From positions 1 to 35,670 of the forward strand of contig DASZZV010000237.1 in assembly GCA_035544835.1 (NCBI GenBank): a stretch of 35,670 bases of DNA. Reading direction: 5' to 3'. Position 1 is the stretch's first letter, and each line of letters opens with the position of its first letter. The stretch is from DASZZV01 sp035544835. Lineage in GTDB: Bacteria; Acidobacteriota; Thermoanaerobaculia; Gp7-AA8. A program made the translations under genes and the position numbers. Under the pieces are notes generated by a model. It was not told the origin of the DNA. It saw only the letters and a list, made by a program, of their open reading frames with translations, and did not search any database. Of the stretch, positions 24,517 through 33,358 are shown piece after piece.

Positions 24517-24756
24517 ATGGTCTACCAGATTATCTCGTTGATCGGAGCAGTGCTCATTCTCGCCGCCTTCTGCGCGAACCAGGCCGGGAAACTCGCCAAC
24601 GAGACGGTAGGGTACCAGCTTCTCAATTTACTCGGCGGTGCCTGCCTCTTCATCACCGCCGTCGTCACGCGTCAGTACGGCTTCATCCTGCTCGAAGGAG
24701 CATGGGTGATCGTGAGTGCCTGGGCGTTAACGAAGATCGCGTCGGCCAGAACATAG
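24517..24756 (+). CDS. Small CBU_0592-like membrane protein
   Basis: 79 residues with two to three hydrophobic helices (IISLIGAVLILAAFCANQ, then LLNLLGGACLFITAVV, then a tryptophan-containing helix). The helix order and the phrase GYQLLNLLGG match the small membrane family typified by Coxiella CBU_0592, which has no established function. I took the ATG at 24517 (MVYQIISL), with GGGAG about 9 bases upstream. The open frame continues to 24430 but lies across the divergent peptidase start. The stop codon directly abuts the inverted repeat at 24757. Confidence 0.85.
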   Translation: MVYQIISLIGAVLILAAFCANQAGKLANETVGYQLLNLLGGACLFITAVVTRQYGFILLEGAWVIVSAWALTKIASART

Positions 24757-24878
24757 GGGATTTCGGATTTCGAATTTCGAATTTCGAATTTCGAATTTCG
24801 AATTTAAAAGAGGCGAAGCAGCGATTTGAGGTTCTGATCTTAAATTCGAAATTCGAAATCCGAAATCCGAAATCCCCC
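24757..24878. repeat. ATTTCGAA tandem-repeat hairpin filling a convergent intergenic gap
   Basis: The left arm (24757-24806) has GGGGATTTCGGATTTCG and then four ATTTCGA units. The right arm (24840-24878) is the matching run of TTCGAAA units ending GAAATCCGAAATCCCCC. The element reaches from the last base of one stop codon to 2 bases before the other, so it may end transcription in both directions. Confidence 0.93.
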
Positions 24879-24880
24879 GG

Positions 24881-26308
24881 TCACGAGTTGGTTTCCGCCG
24901 CCACTGGTTCTTCGGCCGGGGCCGGCTGAAGGCGCCAGTGGATGCCGAGGCGCTTCATCATCTCGTTCAGGGTCGAGGGCTTGAGCTGCAGGAGCTCGGC
25001 GGCCTTCTTCTGAACTCCATTGGCCATCTCCAGGGACTGCAGGATCATGGTCCGTTCGTAGTTCGACACGGCGTCCTTCAGCGATAGTCCGACCGAGGGG
25101 AGCATCAGCGGAGGCTGATCGGATGCTTTCTGGAAGCGGAGATAGTCCGGCAGGAGATCGACCGTAATTCGCTCCGTGGTCGAGAGCACCACTGCGCGCT
25201 CGATCGTATTCTCCAGTTCCCGCACGTTGCCCGGCCAGGTGTAATCCATGAGTACCCGCATCGCTTCCGGCGTGATCTCGCGAAGCTTTCGCCGGTTCTC
25301 GTCGGAGTAGACCTTGAGAAAATGACTGACCAGCAGCGGGATGTCTTCTCTCCGCCGTCGTAGAGGTGGCAGGGCGATGGAAATGACATTGAGCCGATAG
25401 AACAGATCTTCGCGGAATGTCACATCGCGCATCATCTTAGGGAGATCGGCGTTGCTGGCGGCGATGATCCGCACGTCGACGCGAACCGTCTCCACCGAGC
25501 CCAGGCGCATGAACTCCTTTTCCTGAATGACGCGCAGGAGCTTGGCTTGAGTATCGAGATTGATGTTGCCGATCTCGTCGAGAAAGATGGAGCCGCCGTC
25601 GGCGACTTCGAAGAGACCGCGCTTGCTGGCGATGGCACCGGTGAAGGCACCCTTTACATGGCCGAAGAGATTCGATTCCAGCAGCTCGGGTGGCAGCGAT
25701 CCTGAGTTCACGGTAACGAAGGCGTTACGGGCCCGCGGACTGGCATGGTGAATGGCCTTGGCGACGAGTTCTTTTCCCGTGCCTGACTCGCCGCAGATGA
25801 GAATGTTCGATCGGGAAGGCGCGGCCAGCCTGATCAGCTCGAATACCTTGCGGATGGTCTCGCTCTTCCCGATGATGTTGGCGTAGGAGTAGCGCTCGGT
25901 GAGCTCGGCCTTGAGGCGCTCGTTCTCGCGCGTCAACCGCCTTTGCTCCAGCGCTTTGTTGACGGTGAGAACGACCTCTTCGTTCTTGAAGGGCTTGGGG
26001 ATGTAGTGGAAGGCGCCTCGCTTCATTGCCTCGATGGCGCCGTCGATACTGGAGTAGGCTGTGATGATGATGACCGGCAGATGCGGGTTGGTGTCCTTGA
26101 TCTGACGCAACGTTTCGATTCCGGTGATGCCAGGAAGCATCATGTCGAGAATGACCAGGTCGATCTCTTCGGTGTCGACGAGATTGAGGCCCTCTTCGCC
26201 CGATGCTGCCAGCAGAATGTCGAAACCCTCACGCGAGAGAACAGCGTGAAGCACCTCGCGAAGGACCTCTTCGTCGTCGATGACCAGAATCCGCATGTTG
26301 GCGCTCAA
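24881..26308 (-). CDS. Sigma-54-dependent response regulator (NtrC type)
   Basis: 475 residues. The receiver domain (1-120) has the acidic pocket DDEE, phospho-acceptor Asp55 (VILDMMLPG) and KPF. The AAA+ sigma-54 activation domain (about 142-375) has Walker A GESGTGKE (173-180), the sigma-54 contact loop GAFTGA (220-225), Walker B FLDE (242-245) and the WPGNVRELENTIERAV segment. The Fis-type helix-turn-helix (about 425-458) contains QKKAAELLQLKPSTLNEMMK. It activates RNA polymerase with sigma-54 from distant enhancer sites after phosphorylation by the kinase encoded just upstream. The longest start is TTG at 26308, overlapping the kinase stop as TTGA. ATG at 26296 (MRILVIDDE) is a good alternative. 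Target genes are unknown; I saw no clear -24/-12 promoter in the window. Confidence 0.95.
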   Translation of the reverse strand: MSANMRILVIDDEEVLREVLHAVLSREGFDILLAASGEEGLNLVDTEEIDLVILDMMLPGITGIETLRQIKDTNPHLPVIIITAYSSIDGAIEAMKRGAFHYIPKPFKNEEVVLTVNKALEQRRLTRENERLKAELTERYSYANIIGKSETIRKVFELIRLAAPSRSNILICGESGTGKELVAKAIHHASPRARNAFVTVNSGSLPPELLESNLFGHVKGAFTGAIASKRGLFEVADGGSIFLDEIGNINLDTQAKLLRVIQEKEFMRLGSVETVRVDVRIIAASNADLPKMMRDVTFREDLFYRLNVISIALPPLRRRREDIPLLVSHFLKVYSDENRRKLREITPEAMRVLMDYTWPGNVRELENTIERAVVLSTTERITVDLLPDYLRFQKASDQPPLMLPSVGLSLKDAVSNYERTMILQSLEMANGVQKKAAELLQLKPSTLNEMMKRLGIHWRLQPAPAEEPVAAETNS

Positions 26309-29055
26309 TGAGTCACGTCCGGCTCGTGTAACGGAAGGACCACCGAAAATGTTGCACCACCGTCGGGGGCGTTACCAAATACGATCGAGCCGCCACTAGC
26401 CTGAACGATTCTGTCGCTGATAGCGAGTCCGAGTCCCGTGCCGCCCTGGTTCTTCTTTGTAGTAACTAGCGGTTTCATGATTTCTTTGCCCAGATCCGCC
26501 GGCAGTCCCTTGCCATTGTCGAGGACGGTGATGACGGCCGAAGTCCGCTCGGTTTTCAGGTCCAGCCAGATCGAGCCACCGCGCTCGACAGCATCTCGGG
26601 CGTTCAGCAGAAGGTTGGTCAGCACCTGCTGCAGCTCGTAGAAGTTGCCTCGACAATGCAGTTCCGGCAACTCGCCGACATAGAGCATGATCTCCTTCGC
26701 GGCGAAAATCTCCTGGTGAAGGTCGATGGTAAGGCGTATCAGCTCGGCGAGGCTTACCAGCTCCGTCGGCCGGGGGCGTGCCTGTGCGAAGTTGAGAAGG
26801 TTGTCGACGATACGCGAGGCGCGGAAGGTCTGCTGCTCCATCTTCTTGAGGATGGCGTACGACGGATCGTCGGGCGAGAGGTCCTTCAGCAGGAGCTGGG
26901 CATACGAAGAGATTCCGGCGATGGGCGTATTCACCTCGTGGGCCACGCCGGCGGCGAGGAGTCCGAGGGAAGCCAGGCGTTCCTTTTCCTGCAGCTCACG
27001 CTCGAGATGGACACGCGCGGAGTTGTCGGTCAGTACCAGTACGAGTGTTCCTTCCGGCGCGTCGCTGGCGGTGAAGCGGCTGGCGGTCACGCTGACCTGC
27101 TTCTCCTGGCCGGCCTGATTGACGAACGAATATTGCGCCGCGGCATTCGAGCCTCGGATGTCGGTGTATGGCGGGAACAGCTGCTCGATGGTCGAGTCGT
27201 TGTCGGGATCGGTGGCGACGAGCTCCCAGAAGGCGTGGTTCGCGGTGAGGATGATCCCATCCCGCGAGACGACGGCAATCGCTGACGAAGAGGACTCGAT
27301 GATGTTTTCGTTGTACTCCTTGAGCGATCCGATCTCGACGAGCTGTCGTCGCAGCCGGTTGTAGAGTCGTCCGTTCTCGATGGCCAGAGCGAGAGGCGCG
27401 GTGATTGATCCCACCAGGTTGAAGTCGTCGCGCGACAGCGGCTCATCCCCTTTCTTGGCCGAGCAGATGAGCATTCCTTCGACGCGATTGCGATGGCGAA
27501 GAGGAAAAACGTAGCGGTAGCCGGAGCGGAAGAGTTTTCCCGGTATCTCGGAGTGATCGATCAGTCGGGGCTCGCCGAGGGCCACCGGTCCGCGGGCAAT
27601 GGCCGGAGGGAAGTCTTCCTCCCGCACCCGTTCCGGAAGCGCTGCTTCCCCGGCGTAGAGGAGTAATGAGAGCCCGTCACGAACATAGAGATTGATCTTC
27701 TGAATCCGTACCGCCGCGGTAAGACGCTGGCGGATCATGTCGATCAGCTCGTTCAGATCGTGAAATGTTGCCAGCTCGGATGCGAAGTCGCTCATGGCCT
27801 TGCGATGGCGATAGGTCTCGCGATACAGCACCATCTCGAGCAGCGTCTCGATGCGGCTCTTGACCGGTATGAGCACGGCGGCGATGGCCAGGCCGGAAGT
27901 GAAAGCGAGGAAATTGCGCTCCAGCGCCAGCCGCTCCGCGACCAGCCGCGTCAGCACGATGTTGACTGTCGAGAAGGCGATGATGCCGAACATCAGCGTC
28001 ACCGTGTAGGCCAGCACCTCTTTGATCACCACCTCGACGTCCCACAACTTGTACTTGAGGATCGAGACGGCGAAAGCCAGGGGAACGAGCGCCAGGGGAA
28101 TGATGGCCGCGGTCGTGTACGGAGAGGCCGAGCCCTTCAGGACGTACGGGATCAGATAAAGAATCGTGAAGGGAAGGAATCCCAGCGAGACACCGAGATA
28201 GATCCATTTGACCTGATTCTTCTCGCCCGCCGCAGGTGTGGTGCGGAATGAGTAGGTGAGGGCAATGAACGAAAGGGTGAAGTAAATCGCGAAGTGAAGC
28301 ATCTCCCATCGGTCGATGATGCGCAGCGATGTGGCCGGGTCGAAGATGGAGATGGCATTTCCGAACCCGAAGAGATCGATCACCCACAGCGCGATCAGCG
28401 CCGGTGGGAGATACAGGAGAGCAATTCGCGAGCGCCGCTTGATGACCGGTCGGGGAAAGCCAAGGAAAAATTGCAGGGACAGCGGTGGCAGGAAGATGCG
28501 CGCAAAGTCTTCGATCAGATAGAGCGTGCGATAGGTACCGTCGGCAGCACCGGCCGGCGAGTAGACGTAGACGATGAAAGCCAGAATCGTGAGCAGGAAA
28601 AAGATGGTGCTCTCATCTCGGGCACCGCGCAGAAATGTGTAAAGGCCGATTCCGAGATAGAGGAAACCGATCGAAGAGAGAAAAAGGTATTGGTAGTCGA
28701 CCTGCGTGTCGGGTGCGCGGTAGCGCATCATCATGGTGCGCGCGCCGCGCTGCACGACGATCGGAGTCTCGCCACTTTTTCGCAGTGCGCGCTTGACGCC
28801 CTCGATCTCGCCGGCGGGGACCGAGCCGATGGCCAGAATGCTGTCGCCCGCTCGCAGTCCGGATCTTTCTGCGCCGCTTCCCGGATCGACGGTTTCGATG
28901 GCCATGGCGCCACTGACCCAGTGATAGCGAAAGTCCAGCCGCCCGAAGGAAGAATGCTTTCGCTGAAACGACATGTAGCCGCCAGCGATGGCTGCCACGG
29001 TCAGGAGCGAGAGGATCAGGTTGAAAAGGACGGATCTACGCACGGGTCTCACCAA
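26305..29055 (-). CDS. Membrane histidine kinase with PDZ, 7TM-like, GAF and PAS domains
   Basis: 916 residues. A membrane anchor (about 8-28) is followed by an exported PDZ-like domain (about 45-112; GSGAERSGLRAGDSILAIG). Seven or more hydrophobic helices follow (about 120-400), then a GAF-like domain (about 425-560; FPLRHRNRVEGMLI), a PAS domain (about 583-685; SSSSAIAVVSRDGIILTAN) and the kinase core. The phospho-acceptor is His706 (GVAHEVNTP). The ATP domain has N814 (LTNLLLNARDAVE), DNGKG (846-850) and GGTGLGL (871-877). All catalytic boxes are present. A periplasmic PDZ suggests sensing of peptide C-termini or of envelope misfolding, an inference only. The start is TTG 29055 or GTG 29052, with GAAGG upstream. 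The partner regulator overlaps its stop. The 246-base gap upstream holds a hairpin and possibly a promoter I cannot place. Confidence 0.94.
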   Translation of the reverse strand: MVRPVRRSVLFNLILSLLTVAAIAGGYMSFQRKHSSFGRLDFRYHWVSGAMAIETVDPGSGAERSGLRAGDSILAIGSVPAGEIEGVKRALRKSGETPIVVQRGARTMMMRYRAPDTQVDYQYLFLSSIGFLYLGIGLYTFLRGARDESTIFFLLTILAFIVYVYSPAGAADGTYRTLYLIEDFARIFLPPLSLQFFLGFPRPVIKRRSRIALLYLPPALIALWVIDLFGFGNAISIFDPATSLRIIDRWEMLHFAIYFTLSFIALTYSFRTTPAAGEKNQVKWIYLGVSLGFLPFTILYLIPYVLKGSASPYTTAAIIPLALVPLAFAVSILKYKLWDVEVVIKEVLAYTVTLMFGIIAFSTVNIVLTRLVAERLALERNFLAFTSGLAIAAVLIPVKSRIETLLEMVLYRETYRHRKAMSDFASELATFHDLNELIDMIRQRLTAAVRIQKINLYVRDGLSLLLYAGEAALPERVREEDFPPAIARGPVALGEPRLIDHSEIPGKLFRSGYRYVFPLRHRNRVEGMLICSAKKGDEPLSRDDFNLVGSITAPLALAIENGRLYNRLRRQLVEIGSLKEYNENIIESSSSAIAVVSRDGIILTANHAFWELVATDPDNDSTIEQLFPPYTDIRGSNAAAQYSFVNQAGQEKQVSVTASRFTASDAPEGTLVLVLTDNSARVHLERELQEKERLASLGLLAAGVAHEVNTPIAGISSYAQLLLKDLSPDDPSYAILKKMEQQTFRASRIVDNLLNFAQARPRPTELVSLAELIRLTIDLHQEIFAAKEIMLYVGELPELHCRGNFYELQQVLTNLLLNARDAVERGGSIWLDLKTERTSAVITVLDNGKGLPADLGKEIMKPLVTTKKNQGGTGLGLAISDRIVQASGGSIVFGNAPDGGATFSVVLPLHEPDVTH

Positions 29056-29202
29056 TAGACGCCTTCAACGCCGATGCCGCACCTCGATTCGCGCTAAGTA
29101 GTTGATTCCATTCACATGCGAGAGGTGAAAGGCAGACGAGAGGACTGCAACATTTCAATTGGTTGGATTCGTGGGACACATTATTGGATGTAAACAAAGG
29201 CC

Positions 29203-29297
29203 AATTGAGAATTGAGAATTGAGAATTGAGAAAGAAAGGCGCCCCTTGCGGTAAGCACGCGCCTTATTTCTCAATTCTCAATTCTCAATTCTCAATT
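29203..29297. repeat. AATTGAG tandem-repeat hairpin
   Basis: The arm 29203-29233 (AATTGAG repeated four times, then AAA) is an exact 31-base reverse complement of 29267-29297. The loop of about 33 bases carries GGCGCCCC/GCGCGCC. It ends 4 bases before the stop codon of the lytic transglycosylase gene. The same heptamer makes the hairpin at 35152-35229. Confidence 0.95.
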
Positions 29298-29301
29298 CGC
29301 C

Positions 29302-31596
29302 CTACTGGCTGAAGCGCTCGTACGCCGACCTGTAGAAGGTGACCCGTTTCACGTAGCCTCGGGTCTCGGCGAAAGGAATGTCCTCCACGAATTCGTCGAT
29401 CGGTCTGGACGGCGCGGCCCGGCGCCAGTGAGCGACGTTGCCGATGCCGGCGTTATAGCAGGCCGCCGTGAGCTGAATGCTGCCCTGGTTCCGATCGAGC
29501 AACTGCCTCACGTAGAGAACGCCCATGTCGATGTTTGAATAGGGGTCGGTGAGGCTGGCTTCCGTGAATCGTCGCCCTAGTCTCTGGCTGAGCTCCCGTC
29601 CGGTCGGAGTCATGATCTGCATCAGCCCTCGCGCTCCGACTCCCGATTTTGCCTCGGGACTGAACATGCTTTCCTGCCGGATGAGTGCCATGACCAGAAA
29701 AGGATCGACACCACGTTTGCGGGCCTCTTTGCGGATGTGGTCCTCGTACCGGAGGGGGAAATCCATCTTGATGAAGCGCGATGGAACGGAGTCCTGTTCG
29801 ACCGTTGCCAGCTTCGGGAAGGCCAACCGCAAGGCGCGCGACGACGCCACCGAGGCACCGTCGAGATAGTAGATTTCGCCGAGGATGGCGTTGGCGAATC
29901 TTGCGTTGGCGTAGTTCAGGTTAGCGCGGATCTCGAGTTGAGCCTCTCGCTTGAGCCCCAGAGAGCTCAGCTCGTAAGCCATGCGCAGCTCCGGCGGAGC
30001 AACCCTGTCGGCAATCTGAGGCCACTCATCGGCGGTCTTTTCGAGCGGATTCAGCGCCCTGGCGACGGTCCGCTTCGCGCCTCGGCGTTGCGCCGAAACC
30101 GCATATAGATCTTCATACGGAGCATTGGCGAGCTGGGTATAAATCGCATCTGCTTCTGTGGCCCGGCCCTGGCGTTCCATGACTCGCGCAGACCAGTAGG
30201 CGACCTGCCGTTTGATATTGATGCTGTCGTAGTTTTTCCCGATGTAATCGAAAAGTGATGCTGCGGTCTTCAGGTCACCGGAGGTGTAAGCAGACCAGGC
30301 CTGGCCCCAGAAACGCTGCAGGCCGGTGTCATTGCCAGGCTCGATCTTCACCAGCTCGGAAATGAGGGTCTGCATGTAGGCGTCCTGGTTTTTCTGCTCG
30401 GCCCGCGTGATGAGGTTGAGCAGAACTTCACGCCGCTGGTTGTCAGCAAGCGGTAGATGCAGGAGATCGTTCAGGTGCTCGGCTGCAGCGTGTTGATAGG
30501 CATCCTTCTTGATCTGCAGCGCGAGGTTGATGACCGGGACCTGCTTCGAAATGATCTTGAACTTCGGCTTCGAGATGATCTTCCGGGCTTTGGTTCGCAC
30601 CTTCACCGTGCCAACCTGCTGCTTGACCCTGACGGTCTTGAAGCTGACGGGGTTGATTGCCGTCGAGAGAATGGTGTCGTTCTTCACTGACAGATCGAGG
30701 GCCGGGATCGCATACTTGAAATAGCCGGAGAAGAGTGGCGCGAGGGTCGTGTCTGAATCGGCGTATCTGTGCAGGAGATGAAGTGCTGTGCCGCGGCTGA
30801 GGATCACCCGCTCCTTGAACGGCGAAGGAAGAGAAGCTGGATCCATCACCATCGCTTCGTTGAATGCGCTCTGCGGATCACCCGCTCCGATGAGGCTGTC
30901 GATTCGCTCGACTCGTTCGGCGACTGTCATGGTGACGGGCGCTGTCGGCGCGACGGATTCGAAGCGACGCACCAGATCGAAGGCCGGCCTGGCCTGGGCG
31001 CTCCTGGGGTTCTCGATGATGATGTTTCGAGCGGCGAAGAGCGCCGCACCGGGATCACCGATGTAGAACGCGTGCTCGATGAATCCATCGCGTGCAGCGG
31101 CCGACACGGTGTCGTTCTCGGTGCGACCGGCCAGGGCGCCGAGCGTGTCGGCTACCTCCCTGAAGAAGCCCCCATCCGAGTACAGCGCGGCAAGGCGAAA
31201 CGCGGCATCCTGCCGGTAAAGCATGCGGGGGTGCGAGCTCCATAGACGACTCAGGGTCTGTCTGGCCAGCGCCGTGTTGCCGGCCAGCTCGTACGCGTTG
31301 GCGAGATAGTAGAGGCGGTACTCTTCGACAGGCCGTGCGCCATAGGAGAAAGACGTCAGATGGCGAACGGCTTCGGGACCGTCATTCCGCCCAACGGCGT
31401 CGATTCCACTGAGGATCTCGTGCTTAAACTTCGCAAGCTCAGGAGGGGCCGAAGGCGTGAAGGACACACCGGTGTCGTGACGCCGTTGCCCGGTCTGTTT
31501 GTATTGTTGCCAATAGAGGGCGAAGAAAACCCCTGCCGCGGCGATGCCGGCTGCGCTGACAAAGAGGATGGAACGCCGGGTCATTCTTATTGCCAC
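29302..31596 (-). CDS. Soluble-type lytic murein transglycosylase (SLT domain)
   Basis: Cleaves the glycan strands of peptidoglycan to 1,6-anhydro-muropeptides. 764 residues. An N-terminal signal-anchor (about 9-30; SILFVSAAGIAAAGVFFALYW) places it in the periplasm. A long helical solenoid resembling the ring of Slt70 fills most of the protein. The SLT domain lies at about 620-750, with catalytic Glu642 (IRQESMFSP), GARGLMQIMP-like GARGLMQIMTPTG, and ACYNAGIGNV. Residues 320-351 are an unusual stretch with about twelve Lys/Arg and no acidic residue. The start is GTG 31596 or ATG 31584 (MTRRSILF), neither with a strong Shine-Dalgarno sequence. It is 52 bases downstream of the GAF/proline-rich protein gene and may be co-transcribed with it. 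Confidence 0.93.
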   Translation of the reverse strand: MAIRMTRRSILFVSAAGIAAAGVFFALYWQQYKQTGQRRHDTGVSFTPSAPPELAKFKHEILSGIDAVGRNDGPEAVRHLTSFSYGARPVEEYRLYYLANAYELAGNTALARQTLSRLWSSHPRMLYRQDAAFRLAALYSDGGFFREVADTLGALAGRTENDTVSAAARDGFIEHAFYIGDPGAALFAARNIIIENPRSAQARPAFDLVRRFESVAPTAPVTMTVAERVERIDSLIGAGDPQSAFNEAMVMDPASLPSPFKERVILSRGTALHLLHRYADSDTTLAPLFSGYFKYAIPALDLSVKNDTILSTAINPVSFKTVRVKQQVGTVKVRTKARKIISKPKFKIISKQVPVINLALQIKKDAYQHAAAEHLNDLLHLPLADNQRREVLLNLITRAEQKNQDAYMQTLISELVKIEPGNDTGLQRFWGQAWSAYTSGDLKTAASLFDYIGKNYDSINIKRQVAYWSARVMERQGRATEADAIYTQLANAPYEDLYAVSAQRRGAKRTVARALNPLEKTADEWPQIADRVAPPELRMAYELSSLGLKREAQLEIRANLNYANARFANAILGEIYYLDGASVASSRALRLAFPKLATVEQDSVPSRFIKMDFPLRYEDHIRKEARKRGVDPFLVMALIRQESMFSPEAKSGVGARGLMQIMTPTGRELSQRLGRRFTEASLTDPYSNIDMGVLYVRQLLDRNQGSIQLTAACYNAGIGNVAHWRRAAPSRPIDEFVEDIPFAETRGYVKRVTFYRSAYERFSQ

Positions 31597-31648
31597 GGCA
31601 TGGGCCGGTGCAAGGTCAATGCGCAGAGACCAGAGAGCGACCGATGTT

Positions 31649-33211
31649 CTACAGGCCTAAGTCGTTGCCGTCGCCGTCGGCAAGGATGCGCACAAGCTCA
31701 TCGTAAAAGTAGTTCGAACGCTTCCTGACATCTTCCGTGATGCGCTCGTCGTACATCTGGCGGCTTCGATCGATGTCTTCTTTCAAGCGCTCATAGAGGT
31801 CATGGTTCTTGCGTCCCTGTTCCACCTTGGCCTCGTTATAAAGCTTGATCTCCGATACCAGAAGGCGTGCGAATCGCCGTGCCTCATCGTGTTTGCGGGT
31901 TTCGTCGTTCTGCCCGCCACTGATGCCTCCCGCCCTAGCAATTCCGGGCGGAGGGATGAACTGCGTGCTCGGCTTGTCGCCGCCCTCGGCCAGCGGTGAC
32001 CCGGGAGGTTTGGCGACTGGTGGCGGGGTCGGCGCGGCGGGACGGGGAGGTGCAAACCCGCCCTCGGTCATGGCCGGAATCGCCGTGGTGGCCAGTGATG
32101 GAGGAGGAGGAGCCTTGGCAGGTGCTGGAGCCGGTTCCTCAGTAGTTAGGCGAAAGCTCTGTTTAGGTGGTGCTGTGAACGATAGTGCGGCCTCATCCAT
32201 CCCGAACGTGGTGGTGTTGTCAGCCGCCGGCGGTTGCGGAGGCTTTCTGGAGAAGGTCATGTCGAACTGCGGAGCGCTGGTTTTTTTTGCAGCCGTACCG
32301 CCGGTGGACTCTCCCATAGCGGGCTTGGCGGCGGGCGCCGGTGGCTCGGTGCGCGGCGTCGGAGCTGGCGTTGCGGCGGCTGGTGGAGCGGCGACTGGAG
32401 CGGCATGCGGCGGTATCGCGGCAGGCGCTGGAGCAGATGCCACCTGACCGGTTTCGGGGCTCAGGCTCGGAGAGGGAGTCTTCTTGCGGATCGCCAGCGT
32501 GTCGATGAGGAGACCAGTCATGAAGACCAGCATCTCGACGGCCGGACGATCCAGACGAGCGGTCGCATTGTCGAGGATGTCGACATAGACAGCCGCCGAT
32601 ACCTTGTCCTTGATGACCATCGGCACGAGCATGGCGCTGGCAGGGGCGGTGACATTCAGCTTCGCGGCGAAGTTCGAACCATTCCAGGCAACGACCTGCT
32701 CCTGACGCAGCACGTGGTCGAATTCCGGGAAGTTTCCCGGAGCGGCGTTGAAGCGCTTGATGGCCTCATCGTTACCGCCGCTGGCCGCAAAGCCGACGCC
32801 CTTCCATCCGGAGAAAACATCGCCCTTGAGAATGAACAGAGCTACGCGGGAACCGAACTGCAGCGATTGCTCGAGAAGAGCGTTGAGAATGTCGACCTGG
32901 CTCTTACCACGCTCGATGGCCTGGACCGCGCGCTTTAGAGGCATCGAGTCAGCTGGAAGTGGCGCTGGGGCGGCCACCGGCGCTGGTTCAGGAGCGGTCT
33001 GCTCCAGTTCTGCGATGGCACTGTTGAAGAAGGCCTTGACGCTGAATCCCTTCGCGTCGGCCTGCATACTCTGCATGGCCGCCTGAAGCTGTGAATCAAC
33101 TGCTTCACGCACGTCCATGATGGACGATTTGATATCGCCGACGAGGCGCTCGACGGACTCGCGGACATGAGCTTCGAGATTTCCTGCGAGCTCTTCACCC
33201 CTCACAGCCAT
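31649..33211 (-). CDS. GAF-like protein with a long Pro/Ala-rich linker and a charged C-terminal helix
   Basis: 520 residues, function unknown. Residues 1-65 form a predicted coiled coil. Residues about 88-245 resemble a GAF domain (SRVALFILKGDVFSGWKGVG; AMLVPMVIKDKVSAAVYVD). About 258-430 is a low-complexity Pro/Ala linker. The last 85 residues are a strongly charged helical region (DEARRFARLLVSEIKLYNEA, then GRKNHDLYERLKEDIDRSRQ). I have the impression of similar C-termini in other acidobacterial proteins, which would need a search. No signal peptide, so cytosolic. The start is secure: GGAGGAG lies 5 bases before the ATG at 33211. A near-consensus promoter is at 33270-33299, so it is probably well expressed. 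It may be a scaffold or cell-polarity protein; that is speculation. Confidence 0.9.
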   Translation of the reverse strand: MAVRGEELAGNLEAHVRESVERLVGDIKSSIMDVREAVDSQLQAAMQSMQADAKGFSVKAFFNSAIAELEQTAPEPAPVAAPAPLPADSMPLKRAVQAIERGKSQVDILNALLEQSLQFGSRVALFILKGDVFSGWKGVGFAASGGNDEAIKRFNAAPGNFPEFDHVLRQEQVVAWNGSNFAAKLNVTAPASAMLVPMVIKDKVSAAVYVDILDNATARLDRPAVEMLVFMTGLLIDTLAIRKKTPSPSLSPETGQVASAPAPAAIPPHAAPVAAPPAAATPAPTPRTEPPAPAAKPAMGESTGGTAAKKTSAPQFDMTFSRKPPQPPAADNTTTFGMDEAALSFTAPPKQSFRLTTEEPAPAPAKAPPPPSLATTAIPAMTEGGFAPPRPAAPTPPPVAKPPGSPLAEGGDKPSTQFIPPPGIARAGGISGGQNDETRKHDEARRFARLLVSEIKLYNEAKVEQGRKNHDLYERLKEDIDRSRQMYDERITEDVRKRSNYFYDELVRILADGDGNDLGL

Positions 33212-33269
33212 TAAACTCCTCCGGTACTTCGATTTAAACGAACTCTAGAGACCTGGCAGGCAGCAGGCG

Positions 33270-33299
33270 ATTATCGAACTCGCCTCAATCCCATGTCAA
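33270..33299 (-). promoter_or_regulatory. Strong sigma-70-type promoter
   Basis: Minus strand: perfect TTGACA (33294-33299), an 18-base spacer, then GATAAT (33270-33275, 5/6). It lies about 60 bases upstream of the ATG at 33211. It is the best promoter match I see in the window and would drive the GAF-like gene and probably the lytic transglycosylase. Confidence 0.65.
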
Positions 33300-33358
33300 G
33301 AAACTAGCAGGCCGCCGGATTGAGCGACCCGCCGGATCCTGTGTTACTTTGCGCTTCG

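Noticed and set aside
24757..24878. CRISPR-like array (regular short repeats)
   Set aside because: Units are only 7-8 bases, directly adjacent with no unique spacers, and arranged as two inverted arms.
29056..29202. Sigma-54 promoter upstream of the histidine kinase
   Set aside because: A TTGCA is present, but no GG element lies at the required -24 spacing.
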